In this document: positions 26,383 through 35,103 of the stretch, in pieces
Layout of the letters: every line of letters starts with the position of its first letter
Numbering within the stretch: position 1 is the stretch's first letter
Source of the DNA: Rickettsia typhi
Lineage (GTDB): Bacteria; Pseudomonadota; Alphaproteobacteria; Rickettsiales; Rickettsiaceae
NCBI GenBank assembly: GCA_945865485.1
Contig: CAMBEC010000006.1
Span: 53,334 to 117,333, forward strand
Direction of reading: 5' to 3'
DNA length: 64,000 nucleotides
Translations under genes and position numbers: made by a program
Notes under the pieces: model-generated
Told to the model about the DNA's origin: nothing
Database searches by the model: none
What the model saw: the letters and a program-made list of their open reading frames with translations, nothing else

Positions 26383-28110
26383 TTATTTTAAATAAAACTT
26401 TATCTTACTCAAGAATGGAAAATATTCGACTTTACAATTTTGTTTATTATTAATACAACGATCAAGATCATTTTTCGACAAAACTTCTGATAGCAATTTA
26501 TTCTCTGGATTATAACTAATTGGCTCGGCGAAACATTTATTTCGCTCGTCATCATTTAGATATGGAGCCATTGCATAATTCAGATTAAAGCAGTCAAACG
26601 GCTCTTTCTTATTAGTAAAATTAAATTGTGGCTTTATACCGTGTTTAATTAAAAGCCCTACATCCTTAGCCCTTAAAATAAATTCTAATTGCGAAGGATT
26701 TAAACTAGTTTGAATCCTAATGGTTTGGTTTACAACAATCGATAAAGATAATATAAAAATAACTAATAAGGCAACGAATTCTTTTCTTTTTAAATTATAG
26801 TCTTGCAACACTTTCTTAATGTATACAGAAGCTATAATTGCAAATATTAAACAATAGCAGCCTAAATACCTTATTAAAGAAGCTGTTTTTATCGCCTCTG
26901 AATAAGAAAATGCAAAAAAGTATAGATATAACCGCCAAAGAGCAAACAGAAGCCCAAATATCAAAGTAATTTTAAAATAAAACTTATATTCTTCAGCATA
27001 TTCCTTGTTTTTTGACTTTCTTATGACATACCAACTAAATCCAATTAATACATAAATTAGCAAACTACCTTCTTTTATTAAAAATATTGCCAAAAACTTA
27101 ACATAGTTTATGACTAGTAGTAAGCTCTGTTCGTTAAATGATTTAGCTAAAACTAATAAATTAGTAAAACTATGTTCTGTCCTACCAAAAAAATCATGCG
27201 TATCTCTAAAGTAACTGGCCCAAATAAAATTACTCATTATTGGAGCGCACAATATCAACAAGTAAAGAATAAAATTATACCTTAATTTCGATTCGTTTGA
27301 GCCTCTAATGTCTTTAAAAATAATGATCGAAGCACTTATTAGAGCCAGTATCAAACCAATTTCTCGAAACAAAGGTAGTAATACAAAAATTGGGAACGAT
27401 GCAATTATAGCCCTTTTATTATTTGTCTCTAAAATATATATCGCCACAATTGAACAAAACATTAAGCCAATAGTGCTATCATTATAAATCGACCGAATAC
27501 CCGTGGTATAAAGCATAATGATCGCTAATATTGGCGTGATGATGAAAATACTGTGCCAAAAATTTTTATTGGCCATTAAAGGAGCCAAAAAAATCAGATG
27601 GAAAATAAAATGCGCAAGTAGCGCCTTTGCTTCAGAATATCCTGAAAACAATAACATAAAATAATGATAGACTGCCGGCCCCCGTGGGTAATGAGCATGT
27701 ATAGGAAATATCGACGTGAACATATCCTGTTTTTCAAAAACATTACTAAGTAACAGCTCCTTACTTGCCTCCCCCCAAAATGAAAAATCATCCCAAGAAC
27801 TAAAATACGCATTTCTAGTATAAAAGGCATAAATTAAAATAGCACAAAGCAGAATAGTAATTTCACCCCAATATTGCTTCAAACAATAGCGTAATTCTTT
27901 TCTATCCAAATAAACATAAGTACAAAAACTAACCATACCCACAATATAGACAAGATAAGTAGCTAGAAACAGCAACTCACACATTGCACAGATATATAAA
28001 AAGACAATTATTAAGGACAGGGAAGCAGGAAGAGAGTAAGTAAATTTAACCTTGAAATATCTTGTTGGTAAGTAAGCTATGCCAAAATAAGCTAATATAG
28101 AAATTAACAT
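26383..28110 (-). CDS. Polytopic membrane protein, possible GT-C glycosyltransferase
   Basis: The 575-residue protein has about 12 membrane helices and a shorter soluble C terminus. After the third or fourth helix comes an acidic, aromatic loop, SSWDDFSFWGEASKELLL, followed by HAHYPRGPAVYHYFMLL. An acidic residue pair in the first large periplasmic loop is the mark of GT-C enzymes, which move sugars from polyprenyl-phosphate carriers on the outer face of the inner membrane. That assignment is inferred from this feature and the topology. The gene is 60 bases downstream of secD. I could not name a closer family. Confidence 0.55.
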   Translation of the reverse strand: MLISILAYFGIAYLPTRYFKVKFTYSLPASLSLIIVFLYICAMCELLFLATYLVYIVGMVSFCTYVYLDRKELRYCLKQYWGEITILLCAILIYAFYTRNAYFSSWDDFSFWGEASKELLLSNVFEKQDMFTSIFPIHAHYPRGPAVYHYFMLLFSGYSEAKALLAHFIFHLIFLAPLMANKNFWHSIFIITPILAIIMLYTTGIRSIYNDSTIGLMFCSIVAIYILETNNKRAIIASFPIFVLLPLFREIGLILALISASIIIFKDIRGSNESKLRYNFILYLLILCAPIMSNFIWASYFRDTHDFFGRTEHSFTNLLVLAKSFNEQSLLLVINYVKFLAIFLIKEGSLLIYVLIGFSWYVIRKSKNKEYAEEYKFYFKITLIFGLLFALWRLYLYFFAFSYSEAIKTASLIRYLGCYCLIFAIIASVYIKKVLQDYNLKRKEFVALLVIFILSLSIVVNQTIRIQTSLNPSQLEFILRAKDVGLLIKHGIKPQFNFTNKKEPFDCFNLNYAMAPYLNDDERNKCFAEPISYNPENKLLSEVLSKNDLDRCINNKQNCKVEYFPFLSKIKFYLK

Positions 28111-28170
28111 AGTATTTTCTCCGCTGCAAGCAAGGCTAGATATAACAAATTAAATAACAATAATACAGCA

Positions 28171-29715
28171 TTATAAACCAAGACTTTTTGGCTTAAACGT
28201 TTTAAGCCAAATATCTATCATTAGCTTTGTTATTACTAGAGCAGTATACATCGAACAAACAATACCTATAGTTAGTGTAACAGCAAACCCTTTGATCGTC
28301 CCAACGCCGAAGCTATATAGCAAGAACGCAGCTATCAAGGTCGTAACATTAGAGTCGGTAATCGTGGCAAAGGCTGATTCAAATCCTAACTTCACGGCAT
28401 ACAGATTAGAACAACCTTTTGAAAGTTCTTCACGTATTCTCTCATATATAAGAACGTTAGCATCAACTGCCATACCTATCGTTAAAATAATACCAGCAAT
28501 ACCAGGTAAAGTTAGGGTAGCTTGCAGCATAGAAAGAAGTGCAAAAATATACAACAGCGCTATTACCAGAGTAATATTAGCAATCAAGCCAAGAATCCCA
28601 TACGCAAGAACCATAAATACAGCAACAAAGATAAACCCTACAATAGCAGCAGTTTTACCTGACTCAATTGAATCCGCACCCAGGTTAGGCCCTATTGACC
28701 TCTCTTCCACAATTTTTAATGGCGCTGGCAACGCACCAGCTTTGAGCATTAAAGCTAACTCAGTTGCTGATTCAACAGTAAAATGGCCAGAAATAACACC
28801 ATCACCACCAACAATAGGATCATTAATAACCGGAGCGCTTAAGACTCTTCCGTCAAGGATGATCGCCAAACGCTTACCACGGTTCTTTGTTGTTGCTTCA
28901 GCAAATTTCTTAGCACCCATATTATTTAAAGAGAAATGAACCACGGGCATAGCTTCCTGAAACTGTGCTTGAGCATTATTTAGCTGATCACCGCTAACTA
29001 TCACTTTTTTCTTAATAACCATTATCTCAGAACCATCTTCTGATTTCACTATTTTAGAATCAAGTGGAGCATGCCCAGTTTTAGCACGTTCCAAATTGGC
29101 ACTATCATCAACCAAATGAAAGGTTAATTTTGCTGTTTTGCCAAGTACTCTCTTAAGTTCCGCCGGATTTTCTTCTCCTGGAACTTGTAACAAAATATCC
29201 CTTACCCCTTGGCGTTGAATAGTTGGTTCTTTTGTCCCTGTGCTATCAACCCTCATCCTAACAATCTCTATTGACTGATCAATAACCTTATCCTGAAGCT
29301 GATTCAGCTCATATTCACTATAATACAAAGTCATAATACTTCCTTCAACTGCGAAAGAAAGATTAGGATCAATGTTCTTTATAATTTTTTTTAGACTTTT
29401 GAGATCATCATTATCTCGAAAATCAAATTTAATATTATTTCTTGATACCTGAAGGTTTCTATAACCAATTTTTTCATCTCTTAAATATTTTCTCAGAGAC
29501 TCGGCAACTGACTGGCTGACATCATCCATGTAGCTATCAAAATCAGCACTAAGAAGAAGGTGCGAACCTCCTCTTAAATCCAAACCCAAATTTATTTTAT
29601 CACCAGGAAACCAACTCAGACGATGGTTATTCGTAAAGTTCGGCAATACGTATAAAATCGCGATTAAAGTAAATATTACAGAAATAATAAATTTGAATTT
29701 TGATATTTTTTGCAC
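28171..29715 (-). CDS. secD: Protein translocase subunit SecD
   Basis: SecD helps pull secreted proteins through the Sec channel using the proton gradient. The N-terminal helix is followed by WFPGDKINLGLDLRGGSHLL, the first periplasmic domain, and five C-terminal helices beginning near GKTAAIVGFIFVAVFMVL with GMAVDANVLIYERIREEL. The 514-residue length fits SecD alone. No secF follows: the next gene is an unrelated membrane protein. yajC lies 21 bases upstream in the usual order. Confidence 0.95.
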   Translation of the reverse strand: MQKISKFKFIISVIFTLIAILYVLPNFTNNHRLSWFPGDKINLGLDLRGGSHLLLSADFDSYMDDVSQSVAESLRKYLRDEKIGYRNLQVSRNNIKFDFRDNDDLKSLKKIIKNIDPNLSFAVEGSIMTLYYSEYELNQLQDKVIDQSIEIVRMRVDSTGTKEPTIQRQGVRDILLQVPGEENPAELKRVLGKTAKLTFHLVDDSANLERAKTGHAPLDSKIVKSEDGSEIMVIKKKVIVSGDQLNNAQAQFQEAMPVVHFSLNNMGAKKFAEATTKNRGKRLAIILDGRVLSAPVINDPIVGGDGVISGHFTVESATELALMLKAGALPAPLKIVEERSIGPNLGADSIESGKTAAIVGFIFVAVFMVLAYGILGLIANITLVIALLYIFALLSMLQATLTLPGIAGIILTIGMAVDANVLIYERIREELSKGCSNLYAVKLGFESAFATITDSNVTTLIAAFLLYSFGVGTIKGFAVTLTIGIVCSMYTALVITKLMIDIWLKTFKPKSLGL

Positions 29716-29736
29716 AGCAAACTCTTACAATTGTTA

Positions 29737-30150
29737 TTATTTCTTTTTTTGCTTCACAGAAGAAGCAGATTTGGCATCAATTTGCTTCTTATCTTTAGTA
29801 TCTTCAGGTTTTTTACTCCTACTAACTATATCGGCAATCGAAGTTTTGAGCACTTTAATTTCAACGTCTTTTGCAATTTGTAGCATTACAGTATTATCAC
29901 TATCATTGATTTTACTAATAACTCCAAATAAACCAGAATTTGTCATTACTTCTTCTCCTTTCTTTACCCCAGAAACTAAAGTTTCTTGATTACGACGCTT
30001 TTTTTCCTGTGGACGAATAAGCAAAAAATAGAACACCACAAAGATTAGCACCATTGGGACAAGGCTTGTCCATCCATTAGACTCAACTGGAGGAGGAGCT
30101 GCTGCAGCACTACTTGTATCTTGAACGGTAATAGTATCTGTTGTATCCAT
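29737..30150 (-). CDS. yajC: Preprotein translocase subunit YajC
   Basis: YajC is a small accessory of the SecDF complex. It has one membrane helix, VPMVLIFVVFYFLLIRPQEK (about residues 31-50), and the following core KRRNQETLVSGVKKGEEVMT is diagnostic. The N terminus is a Pro/Ala-rich stretch and the C terminus a charged Lys-rich tail, making it slightly longer (137 residues) than the enterobacterial protein. It is first in the yajC-secD pair, with a likely promoter just upstream. Confidence 0.9.
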   Translation of the reverse strand: MDTTDTITVQDTSSAAAAPPPVESNGWTSLVPMVLIFVVFYFLLIRPQEKKRRNQETLVSGVKKGEEVMTNSGLFGVISKINDSDNTVMLQIAKDVEIKVLKTSIADIVSRSKKPEDTKDKKQIDAKSASSVKQKKK

Positions 30151-30188
30151 TTTGTACCTCTATAAATATCTAATCAAGTTTTTGCTAT

Positions 30189-30215
30189 ATTATACATGCT
30201 TACAGCAAGCGTCAA
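30189..30215 (-). promoter_or_regulatory. Possible promoter for yajC-secD
   Basis: On the minus strand TTGACG (30215-30210) precedes TATAAT (30194-30189). The 15-base spacer is shorter than ideal; shifting the -10 to TAATAT restores 17. It lies about 40 bases before the yajC start. Confidence 0.4.
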
Positions 30216-30280
30216 ATTAAATCAGACTTAATGAATTCATGAGCGGCCCTTGCGCACTAGGCTCACAAAATTCCTTTGTA

Positions 30281-32059
30281 TCAGTTGATTTGATGCTTGC
30301 TATTATTTGTCTCTTTCAATTGCTTGTTGTACAATTTGTAATATTCTTTTTGAAGTTTTAGCAATTCAGAATGTTGTCCTTGTTCTATAATTTTGCCATT
30401 TTTCATTACTACAATCTGATCGGCATCTTTAATGCTTGCTAACCTGTGAGTTATGATCATAGTTGTCCTACCTAACCTAAGCCTTGCCAATGAATCTATT
30501 ATTGATCTTTCGGAATTTGGGTCTAGCGCGCTTGTTGCTTCATCTAAGACCAGAATGGGAGCGTCCTTTAAAAAAGCTCTAGCAATTGACAGCCTTTGTC
30601 TTTGGCCACCAGATAGGGTTGTTCCATTCGACCCTATCATTGTGTCATACCCATCGGGTAAGGCAAGAATAAATTCGTGGGCATCAGCAGACTTAGCCGC
30701 CTTAATCACCAAATCTCTTGAAGCTCCCATTGTTCCATAAGAAATATTCTCTAGAACTGTAGTATCGAAAAGCACTGTTTCCTGAGAAACCAAAGAGATT
30801 TGACTCCTTAATGACTTAAGGGATATGTCTTTTATGTCATAGTCATCAATCACTATTTGTCCAAGTGACGGATCAAACATTCGAATCACTAGATTAGCAA
30901 CAGTGGTTTTACCGCTGCCTGAGCTACCTACAAAAGCATATGTTTTTCCAGTATCAACCTTTAAGTCTAGTGACTTCAAAGCTACCTTACCGTTGGAAAA
31001 TTTCATTTCAACATTTTTGAATTCAATGTACGGAGAGATGAAAACAGGGCTACTAGCATTATCCTTATCTGAAATAATCGGTTTAAAATCAAGAATATTA
31101 AAAACACGATTGGCTGCCGTAATGCCCTCTTGTAAGTTTACATTTAACGCTACAAGGCTTTTAAATGGCCTGTAAGCCGAAACAAAAGCGGTAATAAAAG
31201 CAAATAATGCACCAGTACTCATTTTGCCTTGGATCACGGCAAAACCACCATACCAAAGGACGCAAGCTATTGCAAAACCACTTAATATTTCCATTATCGG
31301 CGAGGTTAGAGAATCAAATTTCGCCGCCTTTTTATAGAACTGCAGAATATTTGAGGTTATTTTTCTTGCTCTATCAGCTTCTATTTTTTCCGTACAAAAA
31401 GATTTAATCACCTTGATAGATGAAAAAGTTTCATCTAACCTTGCTGTAAAATCTCCTAATTCTTCCTGAGCTGAAGTTGTTACACCACGCATTTTTCGCC
31501 CAAGCCTTTGAATTGGATATATCGCAAGCGGGAACGCCAAGAAAATAAATAATGCCAGAAACGGATCTAAGCTAAACATTATTCCGATCAAAAATATTAC
31601 CGATAACAAATGCTTAGCACAACCAACTAAAAGGTCGGACACCGCTCCCCTCATTAACATTATGTCATTTGTAAATCTTGAGATCAATCTACCCGAAGAT
31701 TGAGACTGGATGAACAAAAAATCTGCTTGTAACAGGTGCTCATACATAAGCATCTGTAAGTTTGTAAGAATTTGCTGACCAATAAATTTAATAAAATAAC
31801 TCTGAAAATACTCTGCTATACCTTTTATTGAATATATAGTTAACATCAAAAGAGGAATCACTACCAACATATGACGATCATGCGTCAAAAACACTCTATC
31901 AATTGCTGGTTGCACTAACCTTACAATTGCTGCAGAACAAATTGCGACAATCACCATAAAAAATATCGCCGTAAAGATTTGTCTCTTATAAGCAGACACA
32001 TGGTCTTTTAGAAGCCTTTTTATTACTTGCAGCGACTCAAGCTTTCTTTCAATTATCAA
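30281..32059 (-). CDS. msbA: MsbA-like lipid A export ABC transporter
   Basis: This is a fused half-transporter: six membrane helices in residues about 30-310, then an ATPase domain with Walker A FVGSSGSGKTT (about 376), signature LSGGQRQRLSIARA (about 481) and Walker B PILVLDEATSALD. The length of 592 and segments such as SGRLISRFTNDIMLMRGAVS match MsbA, which flips Kdo2-lipid A across the inner membrane. The WaaA, LpxK and LpxL genes at 56.8-60.6 kb show that the substrate is made. A related multidrug exporter cannot be excluded from sequence alone. Confidence 0.82.
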   Translation of the reverse strand: MIIERKLESLQVIKRLLKDHVSAYKRQIFTAIFFMVIVAICSAAIVRLVQPAIDRVFLTHDRHMLVVIPLLMLTIYSIKGIAEYFQSYFIKFIGQQILTNLQMLMYEHLLQADFLFIQSQSSGRLISRFTNDIMLMRGAVSDLLVGCAKHLLSVIFLIGIMFSLDPFLALFIFLAFPLAIYPIQRLGRKMRGVTTSAQEELGDFTARLDETFSSIKVIKSFCTEKIEADRARKITSNILQFYKKAAKFDSLTSPIMEILSGFAIACVLWYGGFAVIQGKMSTGALFAFITAFVSAYRPFKSLVALNVNLQEGITAANRVFNILDFKPIISDKDNASSPVFISPYIEFKNVEMKFSNGKVALKSLDLKVDTGKTYAFVGSSGSGKTTVANLVIRMFDPSLGQIVIDDYDIKDISLKSLRSQISLVSQETVLFDTTVLENISYGTMGASRDLVIKAAKSADAHEFILALPDGYDTMIGSNGTTLSGGQRQRLSIARAFLKDAPILVLDEATSALDPNSERSIIDSLARLRLGRTTMIITHRLASIKDADQIVVMKNGKIIEQGQHSELLKLQKEYYKLYNKQLKETNNSKHQIN

Positions 32060-32214
32060 TTTTTAATACTCCTAAACCATTAAGCTCTCGATGCACATCA
32101 AATAAGTCAGTTACTAGTAAACTTAGGGGTATTTGGTGCGAGACACGATGAAGCAAAGCCTTTACATAATAGATGAAACGATTAACAAGCTACCCAAGTA
32201 CCAATCATTATTGT

Positions 32215-32910
32215 TTAATCTAAACAATATCCTGCAGATCTTATTGTCTTGATCAGTGGATATCTATCAGAATCAAGTTTCATTAGAGTTCTAATCCTAT
32301 TTATATGGACATCAATAGTTCTATGAGCAATATCTTTTTCCGTTCCCCAAACATAATCAATAATTTGGCGACGTGAATATATATTTTTAGGTTTCTGAAC
32401 AAAGAGTTCTAAAATTTTGAACTCTGTTGGCCCCAAGTGAACTTGTTTAGCTCCCCTGTGAACCCTAAAAGTTGAGAGGTCCATACTGATATCACCATAT
32501 TTGATAATTTTGTCCTGGAATATGGGTTTAGATTTTCTAAGCAACAATCTGATCGTTGTCATTAGTTCATTAGGAGTAAAAGGTCTGCGTATTATCTCAG
32601 TATAACCTCCACTAATTAAATTATAATTATCAACCGATTCACCTTGTTCAATAATAAATACTATAGGCAATTCTTTTAATTCAATTATCTTTCTAAGAGC
32701 TACTCCAACCTCTATTGCAGACTTGTCTTGTACTCTAGAGCTAACTATAGCCACATTTGGTAAATGTACTTGAGCTGCTCTTTGGGCTGTTTCAGAATTT
32801 CTTGCCCTTGTAACATCAAACCAGTAACGCTCAATGGTATTACAAAGGCTAGTATTCATTACCTCATCTGCTTCAACAACTAGTATTTTGGGCGGCAATT
32901 TATCTGACAC
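32215..32910 (-). CDS. OmpR/PhoB-family response regulator with degenerate receiver
   Basis: The C-terminal half is a standard winged helix (LGPTEFKILELFVQKPKN, then RTIDVHINRIRTLMKL and LIKTIRSAGYCL). The N-terminal half has the receiver fold but not its chemistry. The phospho-acceptor Asp is Ser57 (VAIVSSRV in place of the usual LLD pattern), the conserved Lys before Pro-Phe is Arg (RRPFTPNEL), and the Thr/Ser switch position is not kept. It is therefore unlikely to be switched by ordinary phosphorylation. Such pseudo-receiver regulators exist in other bacteria and act as constitutive or protein-controlled factors. No sensor kinase gene is adjacent. Confidence 0.85.
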   Translation of the reverse strand: MSDKLPPKILVVEADEVMNTSLCNTIERYWFDVTRARNSETAQRAAQVHLPNVAIVSSRVQDKSAIEVGVALRKIIELKELPIVFIIEQGESVDNYNLISGGYTEIIRRPFTPNELMTTIRLLLRKSKPIFQDKIIKYGDISMDLSTFRVHRGAKQVHLGPTEFKILELFVQKPKNIYSRRQIIDYVWGTEKDIAHRTIDVHINRIRTLMKLDSDRYPLIKTIRSAGYCLD

Positions 32911-33072
32911 GAATTAGTCTCCTTAAATTAACTTAAATTCAATTTTTATTTAGCGTCAGTCATTATAATTCTTTATATGGTTACAACCAAGTAAAATACA
33001 ATTAACGTAAGTGCTTTTTTTATTCTTTATGTTTAATTAAGGACATTTTTGCATGATTAAGAAAGATAATGC

Positions 33073-33101
33073 TTGAACAAATTAGTTTATATTGTTATAA
33101 A
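33073..33101 (+). promoter_or_regulatory. Promoter for rpsF-rpsR-rplI
   Basis: TTGAAC (33073-33078) and TATAAA (33096-33101) are 17 bases apart and lie 45 bases before the S6 start. Confidence 0.55.
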
Positions 33102-33145
33102 TGGCCATATTTTATAAAGTAACTTATTAATTGGAGACGCTTTTT

Positions 33146-33514
33146 ATGGCATTTTACGAGTCCATTATTATTATTCGTCAGGACGTTTCGTCAGCTGATG
33201 TCGACAAGATCGTTGATGATCTTAAGCAGGTAATCAAGAATTATGACGGCAACGTGGTAAAAACAGAATATTGGGGCCTCAGAACTCTTGCTTATGAAAT
33301 TCAGAACAATAAGAAAGGTCATTACTATTTCATGGGTATTGAAGCAAATAAGCCTCTATTAGATGAACTTGATAGAAAAACTAAACTTAGCGAAAGCATA
33401 ATTAGAACTTCTCTAGTACGTGTAGATGCAATCAGCAAAGATCCATCTCCTATCCTTAGAGCAAAAGGCAGTGACGACGAAAATATAGTTGATGTAACGT
33501 CAAATCGAAACTAA
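33146..33514 (+). CDS. rpsF: 30S ribosomal protein S6
   Basis: S6 binds 16S rRNA together with S18 on the platform of the small subunit. MAFYESIIIIRQDVSSADVD and YWGLRTLAYEIQNNKKGHYY are diagnostic. I chose the ATG at 33146 because GGAGA lies eight bases before it; an upstream TTG at 33131 would add METLF, which is not part of the family. The C-terminal tail after the core is short and charged. It opens the conserved rpsF-rpsR-rplI operon. Confidence 0.95.
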   Translation: MAFYESIIIIRQDVSSADVDKIVDDLKQVIKNYDGNVVKTEYWGLRTLAYEIQNNKKGHYYFMGIEANKPLLDELDRKTKLSESIIRTSLVRVDAISKDPSPILRAKGSDDENIVDVTSNRN

Positions 33515-33549
33515 AGCAATTCATTCGAAAATAAAAGTAGATTAATTTC

Positions 33550-33840
33550 ATGGCATACGAACCTTCTTCAGAACCAAACAAATCATTTGAAAACTCAAAC
33601 GATAGAACTAATAGAAAGCCGTTTTTTAAAAAGAGCAAAGGATGTCCTTTTTCAGGCAATGGGGCTAGCGTTATAGATTACAAAGACCCAGATCTTTTGG
33701 GGAAATTTATATCTGAAGGCGGCAGAATGTTACCAAGCAGAATTACCAACGTTTCTGCAAAACATCAACGAGCTTTAAAGAAAGCAATTAAACACAGCAG
33801 AACTCTTGCACTTTTACCTTTCGTTTATACAAGCAAGTAG
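33550..33840 (+). CDS. rpsR: 30S ribosomal protein S18
   Basis: S18 pairs with S6 on the 30S platform. The core runs from [20 protein letters not shown] to [20 protein letters not shown]. The N-terminal extension (about 35 residues, with KSKGCPFSG) is longer than in enterobacteria and is normal for alphaproteobacteria. It lies 35 bases after rpsF. Confidence 0.95.
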   Translation: MAYEPSSEPNKSFENSNDRTNRKPFFKKSKGCPFSGNGASVIDYKDPDLLGKFISEGGRMLPSRITNVSAKHQRALKKAIKHSRTLALLPFVYTSK

Positions 33841-33888
33841 TTTTCGGACTGAAATTATCATCATTGAACATTTTATTTATACACAAAT

Positions 33889-34476
33889 ATGCAAGTTATC
33901 TTAGTAAAACCAGTTAGAAAGTTAGGAAAAGTTGGGAACACCGTTACCGTCGCCGATGGTTTTGGTCGCAACTATTTAATCCCTCAAGAATTTGCAATAA
34001 GGGCTACCAAAGAAAATATCGCTAAATTTTCTTCTTTGCAAAAAGATATGGAAGCTAAAAATGCTGAAAATAAAGTTGACGCAGAAAAAGTAGTAGCTGC
34101 TATTAAAAACAAGCACATAACTTTTATAACTCAATCTGCTGCTGATGGAAGATTATTTGGTTCTGTCAGTGCAAAAGCAATAGCAGCTGAGCTTTCAAAG
34201 CTTGCGAATGTACCACTTAATTATACCAATGTTCTTCTTGATACTCCTATTAAATTTAATGGTATATTTGACGTTCAAGTTATCCTTCATCCTGAGGTCA
34301 TTACTACTCTATTAGTGGTCGTAGCCAAAACTGATACCGAAGCACAAGACGCTCTAAGAGAATATAAAGAAGGCGGTAAAAAAGACGCTCAACAGAAAGA
34401 AGATGAGCTAAGTGCCATGGAAGCAGAGAATTCAAAGCAAAACGTAACGGAAGAAGAAGACGACGACGCAAACTAA
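33889..34476 (+). CDS. rplI: 50S ribosomal protein L9
   Basis: L9 has an N-terminal rRNA-binding domain (MQVILVKPVRKLGKVGN, then VADGFGRNYLIPQEFA), a long linking helix, and a C-terminal domain (about 75-150). The 195 residues include an acidic, low-complexity tail of about 45 residues (ending TEEEDDDAN), which is variable in this family. It ends the rpsF-rpsR-rplI operon. No clear terminator follows; decayed DNA begins right after. Confidence 0.93.
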   Translation: MQVILVKPVRKLGKVGNTVTVADGFGRNYLIPQEFAIRATKENIAKFSSLQKDMEAKNAENKVDAEKVVAAIKNKHITFITQSAADGRLFGSVSAKAIAAELSKLANVPLNYTNVLLDTPIKFNGIFDVQVILHPEVITTLLVVVAKTDTEAQDALREYKEGGKKDAQQKEDELSAMEAENSKQNVTEEEDDDAN

Positions 34477-34560
34477 GCGTAGGTAAGTATTAAAAAGCTT
34501 TCTTAGCAACAACCAACTGCACTATAAAATTTACCACAAGATTGGGCTGCAAAAGTAAAT

Positions 34561-34742
34561 AATCTTGGTACCGCGCTATTACCGTATTTCTAGGATATCT
34601 GGCAGGAATGTTCGATGGAACTGTTGAAGTTTTTGTTTGCTTCATAAATGGCTTTATCTACGAATTATTTGACAGTATAGGCTTTGCAAAAGTGGTTGGG
34701 GCTGGTGTTGATTTTGACAAATCAGACTTTCACAATTTTTAA
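34561..34742 (+). pseudogene. C-terminal fragment of an unknown gene
   Basis: About 60 codons are open on the plus strand up to the TAA at 34740-34742, encoding a hydrophobic, protein-like end with LAGMFDGTVEVFVCFING and KVVGAGVDFDKSDFHNF. An in-frame TAA precedes it. The only ATG (34608) lacks a properly spaced ribosome binding site. It is probably the remains of a membrane protein gene cut off on its 5' side. A real 44-residue protein from the ATG is possible but less likely. Confidence 0.35.
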
Positions 34743-34772
34743 TTTTAGCATTTCAGTATTCCTAAAATAAAA

Positions 34773-35014
34773 GGCTATGTTGCATCTATAAAACGAGCTG
34801 AGGTAAAATTGGAAAAAGTCAAATTTTAGACGTTATGAGACAATTAACGTTTTTAAATTCTTAAAAATAAAAACATTCTCATTAGAACCTACAATTTGTC
34901 CTTTTTTAATCGTCTGAATATTCTCAATACTAGAGCCGGTGTGATTTTAGTAGAACGAAAACTTTTAAATCCGAGTCGATTTAGATAGCTTATAATAAAT
35001 TGAGGCTCATGTTC
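34773..35014 (-). mobile_element. IS6-family insertion sequence remnant
   Basis: On the minus strand the 3' end of an IS6-type DDE transposase can be read across a frameshift: YLNRLGFKSFRSTKIT, then IENIQTIKKGQIVGSNENV, stopping at 34833. The GFKSF and IKKGQ blocks are the usual C-terminal marks of that family. About 60 bases beyond the stop, GGCTATGTTGCATCTATAAA (from 34773) resembles IS6-family terminal repeats. The 5' part of the transposase and the other end are missing, so the element is dead. Confidence 0.6.
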
Positions 35015-35103
35015 AATGTAAAATGGCATGAACCATTACTGATTCTCTCAGTTTTTGTTTGAGCTCTTAGAACTTACCTTGATGGAACCTCTTAATTTCC
35101 ATT

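Larger units (their letters stand above)
34477..35103. other. Decayed intergenic region with gene and IS relics
   Basis: This 627-base stretch separates the rplI operon from the glycine-rich repeat gene. It holds two relics listed separately: a 3' fragment of an unknown plus-strand gene and the end of an IS6-family element. Nothing intact was seen. Confidence 0.55.

Noticed and set aside
28292..28939. 215-codon open frame opposite secD
   Set aside because: secD is unambiguous on the other strand; this is its antisense reading without recognisable domains.
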